DNA of 64,000 nt from Centroberyx gerrardi (Eukaryota; Chordata; Actinopteri; Beryciformes; Berycidae), in contig NC_136002.1 of assembly GCF_048128805.1 (NCBI RefSeq), positions 28,355,662-28,419,661 of the forward strand. The letters are read 5' to 3'. Positions 35,373 through 44,539 of this stretch are shown one piece after another. Positions within the stretch are counted from its first letter, which is position 1. Every line of letters begins with the position of its first letter. Position numbers and translations under genes: made by a program. Under the pieces are notes generated by a model that was not told the origin of the DNA, made no database searches, and worked only from the letters and a program-made list of their open reading frames with translations.

Positions 35373-35449
35373 ATCATGACTACCAGGACCAATTCCCACA
35401 ACGTGTCCTATTTGTGATGTTGCTTATCATTCTGTCATAAAGTGCCACA

Positions 35450-36470
35450 TTTTACTGTATGAAACACTGTATTTGCTGTAAAACATCTATCTTTTTATAA
35501 ACCATTTATTTTTGAAGATGTGGTTGTGGTGTCCAACAGATATGTTCCACCTTATTTCTTATTATAGTGGTATTGACAATTCTAATCATGATAAAGATCT
35601 TCCTTCCTGATAAGCCAAAGTGTCAAATCTAACTCTTGTTTGTGGCATCATGATTTTGAGCTTCTGTGTTACGTTTTCTGTCTATTAAAAGTCAATGTCT
35701 CTAATACAGCTGCCCTTGTTTGATTTGACTGAATTATAGATAGTATAGCTTATAGCAATGGTGCAATAATAATCAGACTGTCTAAGTACATTTAGCCCAG
35801 ATAGAAATACATTCATTTTAGGATTAGTGTTAGCAGCAGAAAAAAGAAAATATTTTGCAGAAAGAATAAAGACAAGGTCACAATTAACTTTTATCCTTTC
35901 CTCCAAAATTGTCACAATGTGATAGCAAACAAAATAGTGTAATGCACTAAAACAATCTAATGAGAGTCACTCTGACATGACATGTATTGTTGAAACTAAA
36001 AGTTGTTAAGTAGTTGTGTGTGTGTGTGCAATGCAGTTTTTGTCTTAACACGGGGGTTGCACACACCACCATCATTTTAAATTCAAATTGCTACAGCAAA
36101 CAATCCATTTGTGAATACAACAATTTTGTGGTGTCTTGGTCAGGCGGTCATCATTCACAGTCAGTGCTGGATGGTTTCAGGATCTTTGAAGCCGCCAGGT
36201 GGTGGAGAGATAACTCCACAACCAGATCATTAGGAGGACAAAAGCATTGCATTGTTTAAACATGAGTGCCACTCCTCAACTTCTGTGTCTGAGTATCTAC
36301 AGTGTGACAGAGAGAGGAATCTTGTTTGGCCAGAAGAACTCACCTGATGACAACACACCCCTCCTCCTGCACATTCTTTGACAAACACCAGTCGAGAAAG
36401 CTGTGTCATTTTGGTAGCACAGAGCTCCGGAGAACCAGAGCTGTAAGCTGAAAGACTTCTCTCTCCTGCC
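35450..36470. other. Intergenic spacer
   Basis: AT-rich, with a short GT run near 36018. No gene or transposon recognised. The stretch 36300-36490 just before the next ATG is likely promoter and leader, but no TATA box is evident. Confidence 0.55.
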
Positions 36471-36490
36471 GCAGACGTAGCCTCTTCACC

Positions 36491-37234
36491 ATGGGGAGGA
36501 TTGGCAAGGAAGTGGCAGGTCAGGTCATAAGCTTCATAGGCATGGTAGGGGTGGCGGTGAGTTGCGGGGTCCCCCTGTGGAGAGTAACCTCCTTCATCGG
36601 AGCCAACATCGTGACGGGCCAGATCGTGTGGGACGGCCTGTGGATGAACTGTGTGATGCAGAGCACCGGACAGATGCAGTGCAAGCTGAACGAGTCTGTG
36701 ATGAGGCTGAGCAGGGACCTGCAGGCCGCCCGGGCCCTGGTCATCATCTCCATCGTCTTCGGCATGATTGGCTTCTTGATCACCTTCATTGGAGCCAAGT
36801 GCACCAGCTGCCTGGAGAAAGATGGGTCCAAGGCCAAGGTGGTGATCGTGGGCGGCTGTCTCATCATTTTCGCTGCTGTCCTGATCCTCATCCCCGTCTG
36901 CTGGTCGGCAGCCATCACCATCACGGACTTCCAGAATCCCTTGACCATCGAGACGCAGAGGAGGGAAATCGGAGCCTCCATCTACATTGGCTGGGCCTCC
37001 GCCGGGCTTCTTCTGGTTGGCGGGATCATCCTAACCACGTCCTGCCCGCCGCAGAGACCCATGTATGGATACCCAGGCTATGGCCCAGCGCCTGCCTACC
37101 CATACGCAGGCCCAGCAACCTACGGCCCTGTGTACGCCCCCCCGCCCAGCAGACCCTACTCAGGAACAGGGTCGTACGTACCCAGCAAACCGTACGCAGC
37201 ACCAACCACGTACTCTGCCAGACAGTACCTTTAG
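36491..37234 (+). CDS. Claudin with proline/tyrosine-rich tail
   Basis: Single-exon claudin of 247 residues, longer than its neighbours. The N-terminus MGRIGKEVAGQVISFIGMVG differs from the MVSxGLQ form of most cluster members. Loop one is conventional: W30, GLW 49-51, C54, C64. In place of [10 protein letters not shown] it has CKLNESVMRL. Loop two reads DFQNPLTIETQRREIG. After TM4 and SCPPQ a tail of about 62 residues follows that is made of P, Y, G, A and S in loose PxYG/YPY units (for example MYGYPGYGPAPAY, PYAGPATYGP, PYSGTGSY), ending YSARQYL. The end is a non-canonical hydrophobic PDZ ligand (L rather than V). Fish claudins described as claudin-8-like often have such tails, but I do not assign one. 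AATAAA at 37716. Intact. Confidence 0.94.
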   Translation: MGRIGKEVAGQVISFIGMVGVAVSCGVPLWRVTSFIGANIVTGQIVWDGLWMNCVMQSTGQMQCKLNESVMRLSRDLQAARALVIISIVFGMIGFLITFIGAKCTSCLEKDGSKAKVVIVGGCLIIFAAVLILIPVCWSAAITITDFQNPLTIETQRREIGASIYIGWASAGLLLVGGIILTTSCPPQRPMYGYPGYGPAPAYPYAGPATYGPVYAPPPSRPYSGTGSYVPSKPYAAPTTYSARQYL

Positions 37235-37715
37235 GCAAACTGAGTGAGACTCTCCATGGATTAAGACTCAGATTTCTGCCCTGATCTCTTCAGGAAGTTG
37301 TTTTGCACGGCTTTGCCTCTGCAAAGTAAAAATTGCACCAAAACATACACTTAATTTCTCTCGGTTGGTATGTATTCCACTGCCTTGTTGGGACGTAAAA
37401 ATCCACTCACGGCAATCAATGTGACCTTTAATTATTGTGAATCTTTGATAATATTGCGCTCTTCTGGATCGCTTTGTGCTCAGAAGTAAGAATCTGCTCT
37501 TTAAAATAATGAAAAGACCTTGTAAACTCTTGTCTTGAGAGGAATATTGTCAACATGGTAATGTGTAGTTGTACCGTTTTTCATGAGGATATCAGTGTTG
37601 ATATTTTTCTTTCCTCATTATACAAAACATAACATTTTGTACATAGTGATGATTTGTGTTGTATATGTTGTCTGTAAATAGCTCCTTTTCTGTTGCAATA
37701 ATTCAAAAGTATTTC

Positions 37716-37721
37716 AATAAA
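37716..37721 (+). terminator. Poly(A) signal of claudin at 36491
   Basis: AATAAA about 480 bases past the stop, followed by a GT-rich element near 37740-37753. Confidence 0.65.
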
Positions 37722-37739
37722 ATATTTTTATTACCTGCA

Positions 37740-37871
37740 GTATATGTGTTTGTGGAGTCAATTACCGTATCATATTGGTCACTTTTTCATACAATACAAT
37801 GAAAAATGACATGAAGGGAACTGAGCTGTGACCTCTCAGATGAAATTAAATGTATGTAGGGATTCTGTCTT

Positions 37872-37931
<60 letters not shown>

Positions 37932-38640
37932 AGAGAAAGAAAAGAAAAAGGCCCATTTAAATTTCTCCTTTTGTAAATTCAGTAAGTCAGTAATTGCATT
38001 CTATACACAGTAAAATTAGAACAGAAAGCTATCTAAATCAATAATAGTTTCATATCGATCACTGTGTCATTTCACTGTCAACTGAGCAGAAATATTATGA
38101 CTCCACTAAAGTCTCTCAAATGCAAGAGGAGACGTGACATCCCTTGTGAAAATGAAAAAATATATAGAAAAAAATGGTGTTTGTAATACTCTAATTAACT
38201 GTGATATTGATCAAAGTGAACGCTTCTGTTCTGATTAAAACATTGATGGATTAGTAGAAAGCTTCAGCAAAGATAAAGTGGCGATTAAACAAAAGGAAAT
38301 GAATAAAAGCATGAAACTAGGAGCAATTAAAGGAAGCAACTTTCTGGTAACTTCTGACATCCGGTGATGACTCATGCTCCTTTTGTTTTTACCCTGAAAC
38401 CAGCGGTCAGACCTGCTCCCCGGGTAACCTGCCCAATCAAAGGGTGAGCATTGTTTGAATGAAGCACTTAGTGCCTCTTTACAGGCTCCACTTTTACGCA
38501 GCGCTGTTTGAGACTGATGCTCATCTCATCGAAACTACTCCCCATCCGCATACTGATAATGTGAAGAATCTGGTTGGGCAGGAAAATTACCCTGTGCAGT
38601 GGTTTCAGGTCAGAGGGAAGGACGTTGGCTCCACCCTTCA
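37740..38640. other. Intergenic spacer with GT/GA array
   Basis: No gene. A compound microsatellite lies at 37872-37940; the remainder is AT-rich. The last 150 bases are the likely promoter and leader of the next claudin. Confidence 0.6.
37872..37940. repeat. Compound (GT)n(GA)n microsatellite
   Basis: GT array passing directly into GA and then GAAA-type units. Confidence 0.95.
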
Positions 38641-38650
38641 CGCACAACAT

Positions 38651-38660
38651 CCTTATAACA
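38651..38660 (+). promoter_or_regulatory. Weak TATA-like element of claudin at 38781
   Basis: CCTTATAACA, about 125 bases before the ATG, the same spacing as the strong TATA box of the claudin at 28436. A weak match. Confidence 0.35.
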
Positions 38661-38780
38661 GAAGACAATGTGACCCAGTCATTATCCAGCTTTACCACTG
38701 AGCTGAACTGACCTGCTACTGAAACCCTCAACTTCCTTTCTGCTTCAGTACTACAGAAGTGACTAAAACAAGACTCCGCC

Positions 38781-39410
38781 ATGGTGTCAATGGGACGACA
38801 GATGCTGGGCTTTGCCTTGGCCATCATCGGCTTCCTGGGGACCATCATCGTGTGCGCTCTGCCCATGTGGAAAGTCACAGCCTTCATCGGAGCCAACATT
38901 GTGACGGCGCAGACCATCTGGGAAGGCTTGTGGATGAACTGTGTGACGCAGAGCACGGGCCAGATGCAGTGCAAGATCTACGACTCCCTGCTGGCTCTGC
39001 CCCAGGACCTGCAGGCCGCCAGAGCGCTGGTGGTTATCGCCATCATCGCCGCCGCCTTCGGGGTCATCGTGGGCATCGCCGGGGGCAAGTGCACTACCTT
39101 TGTGGAGAACGAGAGCTCCAAAGCCAAGGTGGCCATCGCTGCCGGAATCATCTTCATCTGCGCCGGCGTCCTCATCCTCATCCCCGTCTGCTGGTCAGCC
39201 AACACCATCATCAGGGACTTCTACAACCCCATCATCACCAACGCCCAGAGGAGGGAGCTGGGGGCTGCGCTGTACATCGGCTGGGGCACCGCGGGTCTTC
39301 TCATCCTTGGCGGCGCCCTCCTCTGCAGCTCCTGCCCGTCCAAAGATGAAAACTACCCAGTCAAGTACTCCCAGGCCCGGTCCGCAGCCACCAGCAGAGC
39401 CTACGTCTGA
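38781..39410 (+). CDS. Claudin, claudin-4-like
   Basis: Single-exon claudin of 209 residues with W30, GLW 49-51, C54 and C64. [16 protein letters not shown] opens TM2; [14 protein letters not shown] replaces the common KCTNC in the cytosolic loop; [15 protein letters not shown] is loop two; TM4 ends [10 protein letters not shown]. The tail [18 protein letters not shown] resembles mammalian claudin-4 and ends in the PDZ ligand YV. The ATG is preceded by GCC, a good Kozak context. Poly(A) signal at 39932. Among cluster members it is one of the least altered and is likely a canonical barrier claudin of epithelia. Confidence 0.96.
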   Translation: MVSMGRQMLGFALAIIGFLGTIIVCALPMWKVTAFIGANIVTAQTIWEGLWMNCVTQSTGQMQCKIYDSLLALPQDLQAARALVVIAIIAAAFGVIVGIAGGKCTTFVENESSKAKVAIAAGIIFICAGVLILIPVCWSANTIIRDFYNPIITNAQRRELGAALYIGWGTAGLLILGGALLCSSCPSKDENYPVKYSQARSAATSRAYV

Positions 39411-39931
39411 GAGCCTAATTCTCCTGAGAAAGACTGTAAATTATTTGACTATTTCATAGGTAACCCTCCTCCATTGTGATTTTCAGAGAGAGCCATAAGT
39501 TGATGGGATCATGTCTCACGTTTTTTGAAGGTGAACCGCAATGGGAGAGGAGCCTTTTAAAACAACAAATTCTGAGTAATTCAGAATACAATGGCTGAGG
39601 CGAGAGAGTGTTTTCTTAAGTAACGAGAAACACACAGTACAAAGGTGTAGTGTGTACCTGCACTAAGAAAATTGTACGACATGAGGCAATGACTGGACTG
39701 AATGAAAGCCATTCTATATTAAGCTTGTATCAAACCTAATCTTTTCTGTATATGAAGTAAATCTAAGATGTGTTAGAAGGATATTCATACTCAGGAAGAA
39801 CTATGATGGAAGGAAATATGTGTACAGTATGATTGATATATTGTGAATTGATTGTATAGTGTATTTTACAAGCATCTGTGTTCAACTGCAATATCAAAAG
39901 ACTGTTTTTGTTATCAGTATGATTGATTTTT

Positions 39932-39937
39932 AATAAA
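39932..39937 (+). terminator. Poly(A) signal of claudin at 38781
   Basis: AATAAA about 520 bases past the stop, with T-rich sequence downstream. Confidence 0.65.
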
Positions 39938-40987
39938 ACATTTACTTAATTGATATTTTATTGTCTAACGACCTATTTTGTTTTACAATTATTAAATGTT
40001 GATGTTGAAGCTTATATGGTATTGGATAGTTGTTTTGTATTTACATTTATATTTCAGGTATTTAGTTGACACTCTTATCCAGAGCAAGATACAACAAAAT
40101 AGAGTTTAACTCTAGAATGATCAAGTATGACAAAGAAGTTCTAGGTAAGGAAATAAAAGCTGAGGAGAAAAGGTCAAAGGGATTTTTTAAAATATATTTC
40201 ACATATTGCGATCTCTAATTAAGGACAGTGAATCTAAGGAATGTTTTTTTGAAATATTCCACAACATCCAATGAAAGCATGTCGTAAATTCTGATCATGC
40301 CAGACTGAAACCAAATCTGCTCTGAACATCTTGTAAGAAGGGTTAAGGTATGCACTCATGACCCAGTTACCCATGATGGGTGTCAGAGTGGGTGTCAGAG
40401 TGTGAGGCACATGTTGCTGACTGATTCACATTCACATTAGAAAACACCACTCACTGAAAATAAACTGGTTTGATTCAAAGATGTCCCAGAGGAGAAACTG
40501 AGTTGTAGACGGTGCAACTGCAACACAGTGTATTCAAAAGCGCTCAAGCAGTTTGCTAAACCAGTTGAACCTGTTTTACAGTGTTGAATGCCAGTCACTA
40601 CTTTCTCATGGCATGCAGTGTCTCAGTTTCAGCACTTATTAGGAGTAGAAGCAATGTTAACTTATGTACAGCAACAGCATTTAAAGAGTTTGATTTAAAA
40701 ATGAGCCATTTGAAAAAAGTGAAAAAGTGACACAATACATGATAGAGCCATATTAAGGTTCTTTTTGATAATTGGTCACTTAAGTTGCTTTTTGATAAAA
40801 TACTAACACCTTTAAAAGACTCGATCCTCCACATTTTACAGATACTGAATTACAAACTTCATGTAATGATTGCTTCTCCTAAATGGATATATAGCATTTT
40901 GGAAATGAACTCTTGATTTCTATTATTACATGTTACAAACAAATCACATTGTCCACTTGTGAGGACAAACAAATTGTCAATTTTCAG

Positions 40988-41530
40988 CAGTGACGGACTG
41001 GCCATCTGCCAAGGTGGGCAAATGCCAGAAGGGCCGCCAGACTATGGGCCTCTTGGGCCACTCAGAATGGATTATTACATTGGTCTAAAAAAGAAAAGAA
41101 AAAAAGAAAAACGAAATTATTTTCTCTTTGATGATTTTCATTGAAAATAACTTATTTCAGCGGCCCAAAACATTTTATATTGGCCCTCATATATTTGTAC
41201 TTTTTAATAAATACACACGCATTTTCTCGCGATCAACTCGTTGCTACACAACGCAACGTTAGCTAGTGGAAATGAAAAGGGATGATGGGAGGTATTATAC
41301 GACAGACAGAACACGGTAGAAAAATTACGCCAGGCTACAAGAAAATGAATCGGGGCACCAAACGACCAAAGGGTGGGGCAGAGAAAAAGAGAGAAAAAAC
41401 AAAGAAAGCTCTGCTCACTGAGGGTGAAAAATGTGCTAAAATAACAGATTTATTTTCGCAACAGTCCGCCGCTGAGAGCCCGGATATAGTTGCAGTAGCA
41501 GAGAGAGAGAGAGAAACATACAACTGAAGT
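40988..41530 (+). mobile_element. hAT-type DNA transposon fragment
   Basis: It starts with a cagtgacggactggcc terminus, a form typical of fish hAT elements, followed by the ggcccaaaa-type flanking phrases of that group. From 41345 to 41527 an open frame reads MNRGTKRPKGGAEKKREKTK and continues through LLTEGEKCAKITDLFSQQS. This lysine-rich start with a following short hydrophobic D-L-F motif is like the N-terminus of hAT transposases of the ZMYM/DUF4371 type. The frame then ends; the DDE core and the other terminus are missing. It is a 5' truncated remnant in the sense that only the first part of the transposase survives. Confidence 0.6.
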
Positions 41531-42058
41531 TGAATAAGCCACCTAAAGAATTCAGATATTACTTTGCTGTGTTGGAGTTTGATTTCAGAATTTTACAGCT
41601 GGCAGTGCTCTTTTCATGTTTTGGTAGAGCTATTGTATTATTATTTACTGAGGCTTAATAAGTCTGGCCTATGTATTTGTGCCGAATGTGCCTTACCGTA
41701 ATTTACTAGTTGCGCGTATCATGGCGTAGCGCTCTGCCGCTCACAGTATTGTGTGCATTGTTGTCGGCATTCATCAGCGATTGTAGTGTGTGTGTTCTGT
41801 GTTACGAATTAATGCATTCTAGTCAGTCTGTATGGTTTTATCTCAAGCTTTTTATGTTAACAATTGGGGTTGGTGTTGAGTTTGGAAATAGGGCCGTTGT
41901 GTCGCAAATGCCAGGCCGTTTTTTGATCCCAGTCCGTTACTGTTTGTCAGCAAAGCAACAGGCAGTTTCATCCGTGCAAACACCCGATTTTGTTGTTTCA
42001 CTTCCCTTGGTATCGTGTGTCACAGTTGCCCTGTCAGCAGATAGAGAATGTCCCTAAA

Positions 42059-42340
42059 GGTCCTGACACACCAAACCGACGCCACTTGGTTGTGGCTTGT
42101 GACTTCGTCGTTTGCTTTTGCTTTCGTTACTTCCGCTTCTCTTCTCGTGCCAATCAGAGTGATCTCTCTCACCGACGGGCTCCGCTGCCGATTCAACATG
42201 CTCAATCGGCCGAAAAGCCGCCAACAGGGTCCGACTAGTGCCGACGGTGCGGGACACACCGCAAAAACTAGGGACACCGACGCTTACCGACGGCCCGACA
42301 TTGGCCGACGGCCGACCGTCGGTTTGGTGTGTCAGGGCCC
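42059..42340. mobile_element. Non-autonomous MITE with 20-base terminal inverted repeats
   Basis: The left end, after ggt, reads cctgacacaccaaaccgacg. The right end is its exact reverse complement, cgtcggtttggtgtgtcagg, followed by gccc. The 282-base body is GC-rich and non-coding, unlike the AT-rich surroundings. Target duplication is unclear (3 bases or fewer), which would suit a PIF/Harbinger-type element but does not prove it. Confidence 0.82.
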
Positions 42341-43469
42341 AACCTGCTATGGCATGATTAGTTGTTTTGACTGCTTCAGAAAATTTGGTGCCAAGTGTCT
42401 TTCAATATGTGTGATAGCAGAGATGGGAACAAATGCATCAAAACCTATTTTGCTACAAATGAAAAAAAAAATGCTGAAAAAATATGGGGGGCAATTAATG
42501 AATTTAATTCGAATACATTTACATACGTTTTTCCACTTTCAAAATATACACAAATTAAAATTAAAAACCTATCGGAAGACCAGCAAGCTGAGAAAACTGT
42601 CAATTCTTACTATCCAAGCAAAGTGATTCTATTTGTACAGATACTAAACTATTTAAAAAACCTCAGTTTCCAGGTTTTGATTCTCCTAAAACCTGCCAAA
42701 TCCCTAACGGGCATGAAGCAAAGCGGAAAGTCATAGGAAAACATAAAAATAGTTTTCCGGCAGGAGGTGCTCATGTTGATTTTCACTGAATAATCAATGA
42801 AGTCACAGCACTGAACTGATTTCTATGCAGATCTATTTGGGGGAGTAGGCTATGGAAATGCCATTTATTTCCTGTTTTAAAGTCTTTTCCCTGCTACAGA
42901 ATATTTTAGAGAGCACGGTTTTAAAGGTATCCGGTTAAAAAACAATTGATGTTTCATTTAGACTCAATGGAAATACCACTCATCTCTGTGTGTATGGCCA
43001 GAAACAAATCACTGTTTGCCTTGAGACTGTGTAGTGAACAGCAGGATGGATTAATCTCTCTCCCGCTCTTTACACACTTGTGTCCTCATCATTCTTTAAA
43101 CCCGTATGTCAACGCTTTGCTCTGTCTGTTGGTATGCCAAACAATCCCTGCTCTGCACAGTGCATTCAAGCTGCTTACATTAGCAAGCTGGTGTATTTTC
43201 AGTCACATATATCCTCTCTCCTTGTTGGGAGTGCGAACAAAACCCTGTGTAACACAATCCCCATCTCCATCCAACAGAATAAATGAAACCCCCACCTTTA
43301 TTGTTCCCTCACACAAAGAATCCTGCACGGCTGGTATTCTTTGGCAAGGCCTCTACAGTGTCCTTAATAGCTTGCATAGCACACCTCCCTTTCTTCGTCT
43401 GCTTCAGATGCTCATAAACACCTGATCAGCTCTCAATATTCTCTCAGAGAGAGTCGGAGAGAGAAGGCG

Positions 43470-44138
43470 ATGGGTTCCATGGGGATGCAGATGCTGGGCA
43501 GCGCTCTGGCCCTGTTCGGCTGGATCGGGGTAATCATCGTCTGCGGCGCGCCCATGTGGCGGGTCACCGCCTTCATTGGCAACAACATAGTGACATCCCA
43601 GACCATCTGGGAGGGCATCTGGATGAGCTGCGTGGTCCAGAGCACGGGCCAGATGCAGTGCAAGGTGTACGACTCCATGCTGGCTCTGAGCTCCGACCTT
43701 CAGGCGGCCCGGGCCTTGGTGGTGGTTTCTATTGTCACCGGCATCGCCGGACTCCTCATGGCCTTTGCTGGCGGCAAGTGCACCAACTTCATTCCAGAGG
43801 AGGCAGCCAAGGCGAAGGCCACGGTGGCGGCCGGGGTGGTGCTGATCATCAGCGGGATCCTCTGCCTCATCCCCGTGTCCTGGACGGCCAGCATCATCAT
43901 CAGGGACTTCTACAACCCTCTGCTGACCGACGCCCAGAGAAGAGAGCTTGGGGCAGCTCTTTATGTCGGCTGGGGCGCCGGGATACTGCTGGTCATGGGA
44001 GGGGGGCTGCTGTGTGCCAACTGCCCCCCCAAGGAGGACAAAGCCCCGTCTGTGAACTACCTGCTGAATAAGTCTTCAGGAGGACGCAGCAAGCAGGACT
44101 CAGTCCGGTCTTCTACTCCGACAAAGACTTATATTTGA
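43470..44138 (+). CDS. Claudin with TYI terminus
   Basis: Single-exon claudin of 222 residues. Loop one: W30 in GAPMWRVT, GIW 49-51, C54 and C64. [16 protein letters not shown] opens TM2; KCTNFIPEEAAKAK is the cytosolic loop; [15 protein letters not shown] is loop two; TM4 ends CANCPPKED. The tail is longer than in the claudin-4-like copies (YLLNKSSGGRSKQDSVRSST, rich in S, K and R) and ends KTYI, an isoleucine in place of the usual valine of the PDZ ligand. Many Ser/Thr in the tail are potential phosphorylation sites. The ATG lies after a purine-rich gagagaaggcg leader. AATAAA at 44524. Intact. Confidence 0.95.
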   Translation: MGSMGMQMLGSALALFGWIGVIIVCGAPMWRVTAFIGNNIVTSQTIWEGIWMSCVVQSTGQMQCKVYDSMLALSSDLQAARALVVVSIVTGIAGLLMAFAGGKCTNFIPEEAAKAKATVAAGVVLIISGILCLIPVSWTASIIIRDFYNPLLTDAQRRELGAALYVGWGAGILLVMGGGLLCANCPPKEDKAPSVNYLLNKSSGGRSKQDSVRSSTPTKTYI

Positions 44139-44523
44139 GACAAGGGACAAATGGCAGATTTTTGTCTTCAACAAGTAATAGAAGCTTGAAGTATGTAAGT
44201 AAGGACTAGCTGTGAAACATGAAGGAAAAGCTCCTGATAGAAAGGATGTATGCACAGACAGCGCACTGTGAAGGAAATATGCACTTCATCGTTGAATTTT
44301 TACCTGGCATTCACACTTTGAATGAGTGTATGAAGACACTAATAATTGAGATTTCTGTAAATATCAATGTTGTTCTTTGCAATGAACATGTATATGGATG
44401 TAGTTTAAATAATGGTGACTAGGTATTTTTATATTTGGGAAAATTGGTAATTCCAATTTGAAGATGTAAATTTAAATTCTGTGATTGCACCTTTTTTTGC
44501 TTTGATATTTGTGATTTTATCAC

Positions 44524-44529
44524 AATAAA
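44524..44529 (+). terminator. Poly(A) signal of claudin at 43470
   Basis: AATAAA about 385 bases past the stop, with a downstream GT-rich element (gtctttgtagtgcgag). Confidence 0.7.
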
Positions 44530-44539
44530 TGTCTTTGTA

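Larger units (their letters stand above)
39960..43440. other. Intergenic region rich in DNA-transposon remnants
   Basis: No host gene is visible. It holds a fragment of a hAT element (40988 onward), a 282-base MITE at 42059-42340 and a short segment near 40050-40100 (gtatttagttgacactctta, then tccagagcaag) resembling a repeat widespread in fish genomes. The rest is unique AT-rich DNA. Confidence 0.6.
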
